Assembly (NCBI GenBank): GCA_017942165.1
Contig: JAGKSB010000003.1
Span: forward strand, 186,001 to 250,000
Origin: Rhinopithecimicrobium faecis
GTDB lineage: Bacteria > Bacteroidota > Bacteroidia > Sphingobacteriales > Sphingobacteriaceae
Direction of reading: 5' to 3'
DNA length: 64,000 nucleotides
Shown: one piece after another, positions 1 to 10,239 of the stretch
Layout of the letters: each line of letters begins with the position of its first letter
Numbering within the stretch: position 1 is the stretch's first letter
Made by a program: the position numbers and the translations under genes
Notes under the pieces: generated by a model
Seen by the model: the letters and a program-made list of their open reading frames with translations, nothing else
What the model was told of the DNA's origin: nothing
The model's database searches: none

Positions 1-1934
1 AAATCATCCCATACTAACTTGTAGGTTGCCATTAAAGCGTCCGAAAGGCGTAGATTATTAAAGTGTTCTTCAATTTCTACGACTGCTTGGTTGAATCTAT
101 TTTCAAACCATATCGCTGCAGACTCTTGAGCCGAGGAAGCTGCTTCATCAGAAACTTCCCATCCTTTTACCAAACGGAAGGCATTCCAAATTTTATTTGC
201 AAAGTTACGTCCTTGTTCACAGTAAGAAACATCAAACATCAGGTCGTTTCCTGCAGGTGATGCTAAGAGCATACCTACACGTACGCCATCTGTACCATAC
301 TCTTCCATTAACTGGATAGGGTCTGGAGAGTTTCCGAGCGATTTAGACATCTTACGGCCTAATTTATCACGTACAATCCCTGTTAAATATACATTTTTGA
401 AAGGAGCTTTCTCGGTATATTCATGGCCCATAATCATCATACGCGCTACCCAGAAGAATAAAATTTCCGGTGCTGTAACTAAGTCATTGGTCGGGTAGTA
501 GTATTTAAAATCTTCATTTTCAGGGTTACGCACGCCGTCAAATACGGACATTGGCCATAAGCCTGAAGAGAACCAAGTATCTAAGACACCCTCCTCTTGG
601 CGGATGCCAGCAGTAGACTTTCCTTGTTCTTCAAATTTAGCTAATGCTTCCGCTTCGGTCTTGGCAACTACCCATTCATTTTTCTCATTGAAGAATGCTG
701 GAATACGCTGTCCCCACCAGAGTTGACGGGAGATACACCAGTCTTTAACATTTTCCATCCAGTGCTTATAGCTGGAGGTAAACTTATCAGGAAAGAGATT
801 TACTTCACCTGAAAGGACATAATCTAATGCAGGCTTAGCTATTTTCTCCATTTTACAGAACCACTGCATCGATAACTTTGGTTCAATGGCAGCATCCGTA
901 CGCTCGGAGAATCCTACTTGAGATTTATAGTCTTCTACTTTTTCAATATTGCCTGCTTCATCTAACAATTTACCGATTTTTTTACGCGCAATAAAGCGGT
1001 CTTCACCGATTAATATCAGGGCTTTTTCATTTAAAGTACCGTCATCATTTAAGATGTCTATTACTTCAAGGTTATGTTTTTGACCTAGTTCGTAGTCATT
1101 CAAGTCGTGTGCTGGCGTTACTTTTAAACATCCCGTACCGAATTCCATTTCTACGTACTCATCTTCAATAATTGGAATTTCACGGTTTACTAAAGGGACA
1201 ATTACTGTCTTCCCTTTCAAGTGCTGGTAGCGCTCATCATGCGGGTTAATACAGATTGCTGCATCGGCCATGATTGTTTCTGGGCGTGTCGTAGCAATTA
1301 CTAAATACTCATTCGAATCTTTAATTTGGTAACGAATATAATAGAGCTTTTGGTTTACTTCCTTACGGATTACCTCTTCATCAGAAAGGGCAGTCTTTCC
1401 TTGGGGATCCCAGTTCACCATACGTACACCACGGTAGATATAGCCTGCTTCATAAAATTTTATAAAGGTATCTATAACCGATTCACTTAAGTCTGCATCC
1501 ATGGTAAACTTCGTGCGTTCCCAATCACATGAGGCACCTAATTTCTCTAATTGCTTTAAGATGATACCGCCATATTTTTCTTTCCATTCCCAAGCATGGG
1601 CTAAGAAATCTTCCCGGCTTAGGGATTTTTTATCAATCCCTTGTTCTTTTAGCATAGCTACGACTTTCGCTTCCGTAGCAATGGATGCATGATCCGTTCC
1701 AGGTACCCAACAAGCATTTTTACCTTGCATACGTGCACGGCGAATTAAGACGTCTTGAATGGTATTATTCAACATGTGTCCCATATGTAAAACACCCGTC
1801 ACATTTGGAGGTGGCATTACAATCGTGTAGGGTTCACGTTCATCAGGTGTTGAACGGAAGAATCCATTCTCCATCCAATAGCTGTACCATTTGTCTTCAG
1901 CTTCTTTGGGATTATATGTTTTCGCTATGCTCAT
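1..1934 (-). CDS. valS: Valyl-tRNA synthetase, N-terminal part (cut by window edge)
   Basis: Class I aminoacyl-tRNA synthetase that charges tRNA-Val in the cytoplasm. The gene reads leftwards and runs off base 1, so about 644 codons are present and the C-terminal anticodon-binding and coiled-coil parts are outside. The protein starts [20 protein letters not shown] and has the class I HIGH-type signature [13 protein letters not shown] at about residues 43-55. The KMSKSLGNS signature is encoded near 333-360. Between them lies the CP1 editing insertion. The start at 1934 is the natural one for the family. The upstream gap of about 140 bp is shared with the divergent LTA-synthase-like gene. Family assignment is very secure. 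Confidence 0.97.
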   Translation of the reverse strand, partial: MSIAKTYNPKEAEDKWYSYWMENGFFRSTPDEREPYTIVMPPPNVTGVLHMGHMLNNTIQDVLIRRARMQGKNACWVPGTDHASIATEAKVVAMLKEQGIDKKSLSREDFLAHAWEWKEKYGGIILKQLEKLGASCDWERTKFTMDADLSESVIDTFIKFYEAGYIYRGVRMVNWDPQGKTALSDEEVIRKEVNQKLYYIRYQIKDSNEYLVIATTRPETIMADAAICINPHDERYQHLKGKTVIVPLVNREIPIIEDEYVEMEFGTGCLKVTPAHDLNDYELGQKHNLEVIDILNDDGTLNEKALILIGEDRFIARKKIGKLLDEAGNIEKVEDYKSQVGFSERTDAAIEPKLSMQWFCKMEKIAKPALDYVLSGEVNLFPDKFTSSYKHWMENVKDWCISRQLWWGQRIPAFFNEKNEWVVAKTEAEALAKFEEQGKSTAGIRQEEGVLDTWFSSGLWPMSVFDGVRNPENEDFKYYYPTNDLVTAPEILFFWVARMMIMGHEYTEKAPFKNVYLTGIVRDKLGRKMSKSLGNSPDPIQLMEEYGTDGVRVGMLLASPAGNDLMFDVSYCEQGRNFANKIWNAFRLVKGWEVSDEAASSAQESAAIWFENRFNQAVVEIEEHFNNLRLSDALMATYKLVWDD

Positions 1935-2075
1935 TGTTATGTAAAGTAAATAGAATACAAAAATACGCATTTTTACTAGATTTAGCGAAGGTAAATAGCG
2001 GAAAGCAACATTTGTAAATATTTGATGGATAGGGATTATGAAAATTAATGTACTTTTGGGAAATTTTTAAATAGC

Positions 2076-3962
2076 TTGAACACTTCAATATATACATCAC
2101 GCCAAAATATTTGGAATCTTTTGGGGTACTTTACTTTTTGGATTCTGATGTCTGCCCTGGACCGGATACTCTTTATAAGTTATTTTCGGGAGAAGATCAC
2201 CGATTTTTCTCTTTCAACTATTGGGGAAATATTTTACCATGGTTTTAAAATGGACTTGTCCCTTGCGGCCTATATGTCTGTACTTCCATTTTTAGTGTAT
2301 AGCTTAACTGTTTTTATTCCCGCTTTTAAGGTTTCGGGAAAATGGCTTTCTGTCTATACGGGAATTCTTTTGGTGTTCTTTGCACTGACCTCGAGCATTA
2401 ATTTAAACCTCTATCGGGAGTGGGGCGATAAGATTTCTGAACGTGCCATTGCAGCATTTTTTATCTCACCGAAGGAGGCTATTGCTTCCACAAGCTCTTC
2501 GCCCGTCCTATTTTCGGTCCTATTAATCTTACTTATTATTGTCTTTGGGGGATTCTTGTATTACCTGCTGACTTCTAAAAAGTCCCCTGCACCTCAGGGA
2601 TCTTGGAAAACAGCTTTAATCAGGTTTGTAGTGATAAGCGTCTTTTTATTTTCCTGCATTCGTGGGGGCTACGGCCGTGCGACTTTAAACTCTACAGTTG
2701 CTTATTTTAGTGAAAATGCATTCCTGAACCATGCCGCTGTCAATACCCACTGGGCGTTTATGAAAGATTTAATTGCTGTAGATCGTACTGTTAATCCATA
2801 TAAATACTTTGAACAGCCGGAAGCGGAAAAAATCCTTGCCCCTGTATTTGCATCTGAAGCCGATTCCTCTGAAAGTATCCTTACCACGCAGCGCCCCAAT
2901 GTTGTATTGGTGATATTGGAGAGTTTCACGGCAGGACTTATTGAGAGCTTGGGCGGGGAAACCCAGGTAACTCCCAATTTTGAGAAACTTCGTTCCCAAG
3001 GGTTATTATTTGACAGAATATATGCTGCTTCAGATCGCTCCGATAAAGGGATTGTAGGCATCTATTCAGGCTTTCCAGCACAGGGGCCTGAGAGTATTAT
3101 TAAGCATATTATTAAGCATGAAAATCTTCCAGGTATGGGGCAGGAGATGACTGCTGCGGGCTATGCCAGCTCCTTCTATTACGGTGGGCAGTCTGAGTTT
3201 TATAATTTTAAATCTTATATGCTAGCACATGGAAATGCGAAAGTTGTCGATCAGTCAAGTTTTAATCAGTCTGAAATTAATAGCTCTTGGGGAGTCTATG
3301 ATGCTTTAGTATTTGACCGCTTACTAAAGGATGCTTCATCGGAAAAAAAACCATTTTTTAAGACGCTCTTTACGATCACGAATCACGAGCCCTTTGAATT
3401 GGAGACAGCCTATAAATTTGGGGAGGCTACGATTGTTAATAAATTTCGAAGTACAGCCTACTATACAGATTCTGTCGTATACGATTTTATAGAGAAGGCA
3501 AAGTTGGAGCCTTGGTATAGTAATACTCTTTTTGTCTTTGTTGCAGATCATGGTCATCGGCTACCTACTTCCAAGTGGTCTTTAGATGAACCTGAGCGTT
3601 TTCATATTCCCTTATTATTTTTTGGTGAGGTGTTAAAACCAGCTCAGCGCGGTAGGGTTATGCACCGCTTAGGAAATCAGACGGATTTAGTGGCTACCTT
3701 ATTTCATCAGTTGGACCTACCTACGGAGCGCTATCCATGGTCACGTGATCTGCTGAATCCTACCGTAAAAGAGTATGCTTTTTTCAACTCTAAAGATGGC
3801 TTTGGGGTTCGTAGTAATACGCAAGATATTAGTTTTAACGCCGTTGGGAATATCGTCTCTTACAAACGTGAGAAGAACCATTCTGAGGCGGCGAATAAGG
3901 AATTACTTGATAAGGCTAAAGCTTACTATCAAGAAGTTTACCGAAAATTTCTTTCCTACTAA
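2076..3962 (+). CDS. LTA synthase family membrane sulfatase-fold transferase (copy 1)
   Basis: Alkaline-phosphatase-superfamily enzyme of the LTA synthase/phosphoglycerol transferase family: about five N-terminal membrane segments (residues ~15-200) followed by an extracytoplasmic sulfatase-fold domain. The metal-site strand NVVLVILESF is at ~275 and a metal-binding VADHGHR motif at ~488-494. In RSDKGIVGIYSGFP (~320) a Ser seems to take the place of the catalytic Thr of LtaS (my alignment by eye). The start is a TTG codon at 2076; the first ATG, at codon 26, lies inside the first membrane helix, so the TTG looks right. A TACTTTTG -7-like motif lies at 2051-2058. The next gene is a paralogue 15 bp downstream, presumably in the same operon. 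Gram-negative Bacteroidota make no classical lipoteichoic acid, so the substrate is unknown; transfer of phosphoglycerol or phosphoethanolamine to an envelope glycan or lipid is inference. Confidence 0.88.
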   Translation: MNTSIYTSRQNIWNLLGYFTFWILMSALDRILFISYFREKITDFSLSTIGEIFYHGFKMDLSLAAYMSVLPFLVYSLTVFIPAFKVSGKWLSVYTGILLVFFALTSSINLNLYREWGDKISERAIAAFFISPKEAIASTSSSPVLFSVLLILLIIVFGGFLYYLLTSKKSPAPQGSWKTALIRFVVISVFLFSCIRGGYGRATLNSTVAYFSENAFLNHAAVNTHWAFMKDLIAVDRTVNPYKYFEQPEAEKILAPVFASEADSSESILTTQRPNVVLVILESFTAGLIESLGGETQVTPNFEKLRSQGLLFDRIYAASDRSDKGIVGIYSGFPAQGPESIIKHIIKHENLPGMGQEMTAAGYASSFYYGGQSEFYNFKSYMLAHGNAKVVDQSSFNQSEINSSWGVYDALVFDRLLKDASSEKKPFFKTLFTITNHEPFELETAYKFGEATIVNKFRSTAYYTDSVVYDFIEKAKLEPWYSNTLFVFVADHGHRLPTSKWSLDEPERFHIPLLFFGEVLKPAQRGRVMHRLGNQTDLVATLFHQLDLPTERYPWSRDLLNPTVKEYAFFNSKDGFGVRSNTQDISFNAVGNIVSYKREKNHSEAANKELLDKAKAYYQEVYRKFLSY

Positions 3963-3977
3963 TCGTGATTTATTAAA

Positions 3978-5897
3978 ATGAGATCTATATTAAATTCATT
4001 TATAGCACTTTTTGTGCGTTTTTTAGCCCTATTAATTTTATATACGTTTCTACGGATCGGATTTTATTGGATAAACAGCTCCCTGTTTCCTGGGGTTACT
4101 TTTGAGGAGTTGCAGCTGATGTTATTAGGGGGAATTAAGTTTGACATCTGTGCTTTATTATATTTAAACAGCCCATTTATACTGTTGCAGATTCTGCCAT
4201 TTTCTTTTAAGTACAATCCTGTTTATGAACGTATTTCCAAGATTATCTTCCTGCTGGTAAATAGTATTGGCATCGCATTAAATTTTGTAGACTACGTATA
4301 TTATCCTTTTACATTAAAGCGTACTACGGGAACGGTGATAGATCAATTTTCTAATGAGAGTAATTTATTAAAACTAACCGCTGACTTTTTAATCGACTAT
4401 TGGTACCTATCGGTATTATTAATTGCATGTGTTTATCTATTACGCTGGATTTATAATAGCGTTCAAGTTCTACGGCCAGCTTCTTTCGGATGGAAGGGCG
4501 TGGGGTTTCAAAGTGCAGGCCTCTTGCTTACGGTCTTTCTATTTATCGGTGGCGTTCGTGGGGGATGGGCACATAGTACACGGCCTATCACGCTGAGTAA
4601 TGCCGGGGATTATGTAGAAAGTCCCGAGGAGATGAGTATTGTGTTGAATACACCATTTTCTATTCTGAAGACTTTGGGAGCTGTTAATTTAAAGCCCCTT
4701 GCTACCTACGATGAAAAGACGCTAGCAGCACTTTATGATCCCATACATCGCCCTCAAGCAGGCGCAACATTCAAACCTTTAAATGTTGTATTTCTAATTT
4801 TAGAAAGTTTTGGTAAAGAGCATATTGGTGCTTTGAATACCACGCTTGAAGGGGGGAAATATCGTGGTTTTACACCTTTTTTGGACTCCTTAATTCAGCA
4901 TTCCTATACATTTTCAGGAACCTTTGCTAATGGGCGGAAGTCTATTGATGCTTTACCTGCTGTCATCACCGGCATTCCCTCTGTTGGGGAGCCATTTGTG
5001 CTTTCTGTCTATGCGGGCAATGAGACGACGAGTATCGCTAAGGTACTTGCTGCAAAGGGCTATGAGACGGCTTTTTTCCATGGAGCACCGAATGGGTCTA
5101 TGGGTTTTTCGGCCTATACGAAGTTAGCAGGCATAGCGCAGTACTATGGGAAGGATGAATATAATAACGATGCTGATTTTGATGGTATTTGGGGCATTTG
5201 GGATGAGCCATTTATGCAATTTATGGCGCAGAAGATGAACGGATTTAAAGAGCCTTTCTTCAGTAGTTTTTTCTCCTTGTCTTCACATCATCCATTTAAA
5301 GTGCCAGCAGAGTATCAGGGTGTTTTTCCGAAGGGGACCTTACCTGTTCAGGAGCCTATTGGCTATACCGATCATGCTCTACGTAAGTTTTTCGCTACGG
5401 CAGCAAAGATGCCCTGGTATAATAATACCTTATTTGTAATCTGTGCCGACCATGCTACTACAGCAGATCTTCCTGCCTACAAGACGGTAGCGAATGGGTA
5501 TGCTATACCGATTATATTCTATCATCCTGGGGGCGACTTAGTGGGGAAAGCTGATAAGTTAGTGCAGCAGATAGATATTCTCCCTACGGTATTAAACTAT
5601 TTGCACTACGATAAGCCTTATTTATCCTTTGGATTTGATGCCTTTCAGCCGGGTAGGGATAATTTTTTGGTGAATAATAATGCAGGTACATTTAATATTT
5701 ACTACAAGGATTATTTTATGACACATAGCGGCGAGAAGGCACGTACATTGCACAATTTACGTACAGATGGGCTTATGAAACAAGATCTGCTTGGCGGTAA
5801 ACCTGCTATCTTAGATACGATGGAGACGAAGCTAAAGGCTTTTATGCAGCAGTATAATAACCGGATGATTAAGAATCAGTTGACGGTAGATGAATAG
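3978..5897 (+). CDS. LTA synthase family membrane sulfatase-fold transferase (copy 2)
   Basis: Second member of the tandem pair, 639 residues and the same architecture: N-terminal membrane helices (residues ~8-200), then an outward-facing sulfatase-type domain. NVVFLILESFGKEH is at ~269, the GRKSIDALPAVITGIP nucleophile region at ~318-333 and the metal motif VICADHA at ~486. RKSIDALPA is the usual Bacteroidota form of this site; the nucleophile would be a Ser where Gram-positive LtaS has Thr. It differs clearly from copy 1 across the whole length, so the pair is an old duplication, perhaps of primase/synthase type as in some Gram-positive LTA systems (inference). The ATG at 3978 is 15 bp behind the preceding stop. 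It ends ahead of a strong bidirectional terminator. Confidence 0.88.
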   Translation: MRSILNSFIALFVRFLALLILYTFLRIGFYWINSSLFPGVTFEELQLMLLGGIKFDICALLYLNSPFILLQILPFSFKYNPVYERISKIIFLLVNSIGIALNFVDYVYYPFTLKRTTGTVIDQFSNESNLLKLTADFLIDYWYLSVLLIACVYLLRWIYNSVQVLRPASFGWKGVGFQSAGLLLTVFLFIGGVRGGWAHSTRPITLSNAGDYVESPEEMSIVLNTPFSILKTLGAVNLKPLATYDEKTLAALYDPIHRPQAGATFKPLNVVFLILESFGKEHIGALNTTLEGGKYRGFTPFLDSLIQHSYTFSGTFANGRKSIDALPAVITGIPSVGEPFVLSVYAGNETTSIAKVLAAKGYETAFFHGAPNGSMGFSAYTKLAGIAQYYGKDEYNNDADFDGIWGIWDEPFMQFMAQKMNGFKEPFFSSFFSLSSHHPFKVPAEYQGVFPKGTLPVQEPIGYTDHALRKFFATAAKMPWYNNTLFVICADHATTADLPAYKTVANGYAIPIIFYHPGGDLVGKADKLVQQIDILPTVLNYLHYDKPYLSFGFDAFQPGRDNFLVNNNAGTFNIYYKDYFMTHSGEKARTLHNLRTDGLMKQDLLGGKPAILDTMETKLKAFMQQYNNRMIKNQLTVDE

Positions 5898-5942
5898 GGG
5901 ATAGGTGGTGTCTTTCGCACTTGGCTATATTCATCTTCTTAC

Positions 5943-5985
5943 CTATAAAAAAAGCTACTCCAATTCGGAGTAGCTTTTTTTATAG
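5943..5985. terminator. Bidirectional intrinsic terminator
   Basis: Perfect inverted repeat: 19-base arms at 5943-5961 and 5967-5985 with a 5-base loop. The GC core GCTACTCC/GGAGTAGC is flanked by A7 and T7, so it can end transcription in both directions. It lies between the convergent LTA-synthase-like pair (plus) and sucB (minus). Confidence 0.93.
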
Positions 5986-6002
5986 CTAATAGTAGGGTTT
6001 AA

Positions 6003-7238
6003 TTAAACACCTAATAATAAACGAGCTGGATCTTCTAATAATTCTTTTACACGAACTAGGAATCCTACAGACTCACGTCCATCAATGATACGGTGATCGT
6101 AAGATAATGCGATATACATCATCGGACGGATAACCACTTGACCATTTTCAGCAATAGGGCGTTGGATAATGTTGTGCATACCTAAAATTGCCGATTGAGG
6201 AGCATTAATAATTGGCGTAGACATCATCGATCCAAATACACCACCATTTGTGATTGTAAATGTACCACCAGTCATCTCTTCAATTGTTAACTTATTGTCG
6301 CGTGCTTTCGCTGCTAAGCCAGCAATTGCTTTCTCGATACCGTCTAAAGATAAAGATTCCGCATTACGTACAATTGGAACAACTAATCCTTTCGGAGCAG
6401 ATACCGCGATAGAAACGTCTACGAAGTCAGAATATACTAATTCAGTACCGTTTTCAATACGCGCATTTACTGCAGGGAATTCTTTCATTGCTGTGGTCAC
6501 TGCTTTCGTGAAGAAAGACATGAAACCTAGGCCAATGCCATGTTTCTCTTTGAAAGAATCTTTATATTTTTTACGTAAGTCCATGATCGGCTGCATATTA
6601 ACTTCGTTGAAAGTCGTTAACATGGCAGTTTCATTTTTCACGGCTACTAAACGTTTAGCAATCGTCTTACGTAGGTTTGTCATTTTCTCACGACGCTCAT
6701 TACGAGCACCTGCTACAGCTGCCACTGGTGCTGCTGCTGGAGCCGCTTTTGCTGCTGGCGCTGCTGCTGCTTTAGGAGCAACTTGTGCTTTCTCAGCATC
6801 TTCTTTCGTGATACGGCCTTCTTTACCTGTACCTTTTACAGTCGCAGGGTCGATACCTTTTTCTCTTAAGATTTTTGCTGCTGCTGGAGATGCTGTACCT
6901 GCGGCATACGAATCTGGGTTTTCATCAGCTGCTGGAGCTGCTGTTGTTGCCGCTACTGGCGCTGCATCAGCTTTTGGAGCCGCTGGAGTTGCTGCTGCAC
7001 CTTCACCTTCTTCGATCGTACAAACGATGGCACCAATTTCTAAAGTATCACCTTCTTGAGCAATAATACGTAAGATACCTGCTTTTTCAGCTGGCAATTC
7101 GAATGTTGCTTTATCAGATTCCAATTCCGCGATGTTTTCGTCCATCTCAACGAAGTCACCATCTTGTTTCAACCATTGTGATAAGGTTACCTCAGTGATG
7201 GATTCCCCTACGGTTGGTACTTTAATTTCTAAACTCAT
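6003..7238 (-). CDS. sucB: Dihydrolipoyllysine succinyltransferase, E2 of 2-oxoglutarate dehydrogenase
   Basis: E2 core of the TCA-cycle 2-oxoglutarate dehydrogenase complex; transfers the succinyl group from lipoate to CoA. Domains in order: one lipoyl domain (residues ~1-77, lipoylated Lys43 in [13 protein letters not shown]), an Ala/Pro-rich linker, a peripheral subunit-binding domain (~115-150, [22 protein letters not shown]), a second Ala-rich linker and the 2-oxoacid acyltransferase domain (~185-411) with catalytic His382 and Asp386 in [10 protein letters not shown]. Length 411 is normal. It lies 66 bp downstream of sucA in the same direction and is surely co-transcribed with it. The choice of SucB over a branched-chain E2 rests on the sucA neighbour and on the single lipoyl domain. 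E3 is not in the window. Confidence 0.96.
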   Translation of the reverse strand: MSLEIKVPTVGESITEVTLSQWLKQDGDFVEMDENIAELESDKATFELPAEKAGILRIIAQEGDTLEIGAIVCTIEEGEGAAATPAAPKADAAPVAATTAAPAADENPDSYAAGTASPAAAKILREKGIDPATVKGTGKEGRITKEDAEKAQVAPKAAAAPAAKAAPAAAPVAAVAGARNERREKMTNLRKTIAKRLVAVKNETAMLTTFNEVNMQPIMDLRKKYKDSFKEKHGIGLGFMSFFTKAVTTAMKEFPAVNARIENGTELVYSDFVDVSIAVSAPKGLVVPIVRNAESLSLDGIEKAIAGLAAKARDNKLTIEEMTGGTFTITNGGVFGSMMSTPIINAPQSAILGMHNIIQRPIAENGQVVIRPMMYIALSYDHRIIDGRESVGFLVRVKELLEDPARLLLGV

Positions 7239-7261
7239 ATATAATATTGTTGCTAGTCTAT

Positions 7262-7288
7262 GTAGGCGTTTGTAGAATAAACGCCTAC
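7262..7288 (-). other. Intercistronic hairpin between sucA and sucB
   Basis: Perfect 10-base arms at 7262-7271 and 7279-7288 with a 7-base loop, in the 66-bp gap between sucA and sucB. No T-run follows on the minus strand, so it is unlikely to be an efficient terminator. It may protect or process the mRNA and tune the E1:E2 ratio (inference). Confidence 0.6.
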
Positions 7289-7304
7289 CTGGACTAAATT
7301 GTTT

Positions 7305-10043
7305 TTATTCAAATGATTTGTTAACGATATACGCTTGTTGCGCCACATGTTGTTTCATGTATCCTGTTGCTGTTGAAGAAGACTCCTTACGAGCGATTAC
7401 ATCTGTAAACTCGATTTCTGTTCTTCTTAACTTGCGGCATAGGAATGACCAAGCACCCATATTTTCATTTTCCTCTTGTACCCAGATAAATTCTGTCGCA
7501 TTTGCATATTTCGTGCGGATAGCTGTTAAAGCGTCAGTAGGGATTGGGAATAACTGCTCTACGCGAACGATGGCTACATCTTTACGGTTGTCAGCTTCTT
7601 GCTTATCTAATAGGTCGTAATATACTTTACCAGTACAGAATAACACGCGTTTCACGTCTGCAGCAGTTACAGTAGCATCATCAATTACTTCTTGGAAAGA
7701 AGCGCCTGTGAAGTCTGCTAATGGGGATACTACACGTGGGTTACGTAACAATGATTTCGGTGTAAATACCACGAGTGGTTTACGGAAGTCACGAACTTGT
7801 TGACGGCGTAATAAGTGGAAGTAGTTTGCTGGCGTTGTACAGTTCGCGATAATGATGTTCTCATCAGCACATAACTCTAAGAAACGTTCCAAACGCGCTG
7901 AAGAGTGCTCAGGACCCTGACCTTCCATACCGTGAGGAAGCATCATTACTAAGCCGTTAGAGCGTTTCCATTTTGTTTCTGCCGAAGTAATATATTGGTC
8001 TACAATAATTTGTGCACCATTGTAGAAATCTCCGAATTGAGCTTCCCAGATCGTTAAAGCATTTGGATTCGCTGAAGCGTAACCATATTCAAATCCTAGA
8101 ACACCATATTCGGATAGTAGGGAGTTGTATACGGAAAACTTGTCGCCACCATTTACTTGACCTAAAGGAGCAAATTTCTCTTCAGAATCTTCTAATGTTA
8201 ATACCGCATGACGGTGTGAGAATGTACCACGTTGCACATCTTGACCTGATAAACGTACGCGGTTACCTTCATTTAATAAGGTTGCGTATGCCATCAATTC
8301 ACCCATAGCCCAGTCATACTTATCTGTTTCAATCATCTTCGCACGATCTTCGAATAAACGAGAGATTTTACGGAAGAATTTTTTATCTGCTGGTAAGCTT
8401 GTGATTTGTTTTGCTAATGTTAAGAACGTATCAGCCGCTACTGCAGTGTTAGCTTGAAGGAAATTATCTGCTTTTTTTGCAGGTTTAAGACCTTTCCAAG
8501 CACCCGCAAACATTGGAGTCTCTTCCGTTAAGTTAACAACTTCTTTAGATTCCTCAAGTTTACCTTGCAGCTCGCTACGGAATTCTTTTTCAATTGCTTT
8601 TGCATAGTCCGCTTCAATCGAACCTTCTTCTACTAATTTCTTAGCGTAGACTTCTTTTGGATTCGGATGTTTCTCAATTGCTTTGTACAATAAAGGTTGT
8701 GTAAACTTAGGCTCATCCGCTTCATTATGACCGAAACGACGGTAACATAATAAGTCGATGTAAACATCTGTTTTATATTTCTGACGGTACTCTACGGCTA
8801 AGTTTATAGCATATACGACCGCTTCAGCATCATCTCCATTTACATGGAATACAGGTGAAGAGGTGATTTTTGCTACATCTGTACAATAGGTTCCAGAGCG
8901 TGCATCTTTGTAGTTTGTCGTAAAACCAATTTGGTTATTGATAACAATATGGATGGTACCACCTGTTTTATAACCATCTAATTTAGACATTTGAGCTACC
9001 TCATAAACGATACCTTGACCTGCAATAGCCGCGTCACCGTGAATTAAAATAGGCGCAATTTTCGAAGAATCACCTTCGTATTTCATATCTATTTTAGAGC
9101 GTACTAAACCTTCAACTACTGGATTTACAGTTTCTAAGTGTGAAGGGTTAGGGGCTAAGCTTAAGTGAATATTAGCACCTTTTTCTGTTTTCACATCTGT
9201 AGAGTAGCCTAAGTGATATTTTACGTCACCACCAAAGTTCACTTCAGGATCTTCTGCGTAAGTCTTACCATCAAATTCAGAGAATACTGTTTTGTAAGAT
9301 TTACCCATGATGTTTGTCAATACATTCAGACGACCACGGTGAGCCATTCCGATTACAAACTCTTGGATTCCTAGATCCGAACCTTTTTCAATAACTGAAT
9401 CTAAGGCTGGAATTAAACTTTCAGCACCTTCCAAAGAGAAGCGTTTTTGACCTAAAAATTTCGTTCCTAAGAAAGATTCAAACACTACGGCTTGATTTAA
9501 TTTCTTAAGAATACGTTTTTTGGTGTCTATCGCAAATTTTGGCGTATTGCGCGCAGATTCCATACGGTCTTGCAACCATTTAATTTTCTCTGGGTTACGG
9601 ATATATTTGAATTCAGCACCTATGGTACGGCAGTAAGTATCTTCAATAAGCTGTCTGATATCTTTTAATTTCGCTGGACCAATACCAACTTCAACACCTG
9701 CATTGAAGATTGTTTCCATATCAGCCTCAGAAAGACCAAATGTTTCTAATTCTTTTCCAGGATAGTATTTACGACGCTCACGAACAGGATTCGTTTGTGT
9801 GAATAAGTGTCCACGGTCACGGTATCCGTGAATCATGTTAAGGACATTAATTTCTTTAATTGCATGCTCAGGAGTTGCTTCTGAAGTCAACCCTAAACTT
9901 TCTCCCGCATTTTGACCAAAGTCAAAACCCTCGAAGAATTTTTGCCATCCAAAGTCTACGGATGCTGGATCCTGCTTATAGGATTGATATAAGCCGTCTA
10001 CATAGCTTGAATCGGCGTTACTCAAATATGTTAAATTATCCAT
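7305..10043 (-). CDS. sucA: 2-oxoglutarate dehydrogenase E1 component
   Basis: Thiamine-diphosphate-dependent decarboxylase that starts the 2-oxoglutarate dehydrogenase reaction in the TCA cycle. At 912 residues it has normal E1o length. It opens with the short E2-binding segment typical of E1o (DNLTYLSNADSSYVDGLYQ). Around residues 195-215 it has the FLGTKFLGQKRFSLEGAESL block, and the TPP/Mg-binding region HGDAAIAGQGIVYE is at ~331-344, followed by the NNQIGFTT stretch. The C-terminal transketolase-like pyrimidine-binding half contains HRHAVL and HGMEGQGPEHSSAR. It is the first gene of the sucA-sucB operon. A -7 promoter motif is placed about 27 bp upstream of the ATG. Confidence 0.98.
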   Translation of the reverse strand: MDNLTYLSNADSSYVDGLYQSYKQDPASVDFGWQKFFEGFDFGQNAGESLGLTSEATPEHAIKEINVLNMIHGYRDRGHLFTQTNPVRERRKYYPGKELETFGLSEADMETIFNAGVEVGIGPAKLKDIRQLIEDTYCRTIGAEFKYIRNPEKIKWLQDRMESARNTPKFAIDTKKRILKKLNQAVVFESFLGTKFLGQKRFSLEGAESLIPALDSVIEKGSDLGIQEFVIGMAHRGRLNVLTNIMGKSYKTVFSEFDGKTYAEDPEVNFGGDVKYHLGYSTDVKTEKGANIHLSLAPNPSHLETVNPVVEGLVRSKIDMKYEGDSSKIAPILIHGDAAIAGQGIVYEVAQMSKLDGYKTGGTIHIVINNQIGFTTNYKDARSGTYCTDVAKITSSPVFHVNGDDAEAVVYAINLAVEYRQKYKTDVYIDLLCYRRFGHNEADEPKFTQPLLYKAIEKHPNPKEVYAKKLVEEGSIEADYAKAIEKEFRSELQGKLEESKEVVNLTEETPMFAGAWKGLKPAKKADNFLQANTAVAADTFLTLAKQITSLPADKKFFRKISRLFEDRAKMIETDKYDWAMGELMAYATLLNEGNRVRLSGQDVQRGTFSHRHAVLTLEDSEEKFAPLGQVNGGDKFSVYNSLLSEYGVLGFEYGYASANPNALTIWEAQFGDFYNGAQIIVDQYITSAETKWKRSNGLVMMLPHGMEGQGPEHSSARLERFLELCADENIIIANCTTPANYFHLLRRQQVRDFRKPLVVFTPKSLLRNPRVVSPLADFTGASFQEVIDDATVTAADVKRVLFCTGKVYYDLLDKQEADNRKDVAIVRVEQLFPIPTDALTAIRTKYANATEFIWVQEENENMGAWSFLCRKLRRTEIEFTDVIARKESSSTATGYMKQHVAQQAYIVNKSFE

Positions 10044-10069
10044 TTAGTTACTAAATATAGATTTTGTGC

Positions 10070-10077
10070 CAAAGTTA
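10070..10077 (-). promoter_or_regulatory. Putative -7 promoter element of sucA
   Basis: Minus strand reads TAACTTTG, matching the Bacteroidota -7 consensus TAnnTTTG. A start site about 7 bases further on would give a leader of roughly 20 bases before the sucA ATG at 10043. No clear TTTG box is visible about 19 bases upstream, so support comes from the -7 element and position only. Confidence 0.5.
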
Positions 10078-10092
10078 TAAATAAAAAAGCTA

Positions 10093-10127
10093 AACGGGTA
10101 CTGAATTTGAATAAATTAGTACCCGTT
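10093..10127 (-). terminator. Probable terminator behind the cryptochrome gene
   Basis: Inverted repeat with perfect 10-base arms AACGGGTACT (10093-10102) and AGTACCCGTT (10118-10127). The stem can be extended inward by AATTT/AAATT with one bulged base. On the minus strand the hairpin is followed after four bases by T6. It lies between the cryptochrome stop (10240) and the sucA promoter, fitting termination of the former. Confidence 0.65.
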
Positions 10128-10239
10128 AAGGCTATTTTTATTAAAAAAATTACAGTTAAATTATTTGTGGAAAAATTACCCTAAAAATGGGTTATTCATT
10201 GATGCCAAATTTATATTCTAATCAATAGCGCCCTTTTTT

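Noticed and set aside
6250..7059. 269-codon frame on the plus strand opposite sucB
   Set aside because: It is antisense to the Ala/Pro-rich linkers and domains of sucB, whose reading is certain; the low-complexity codon pattern creates the long shadow frame.
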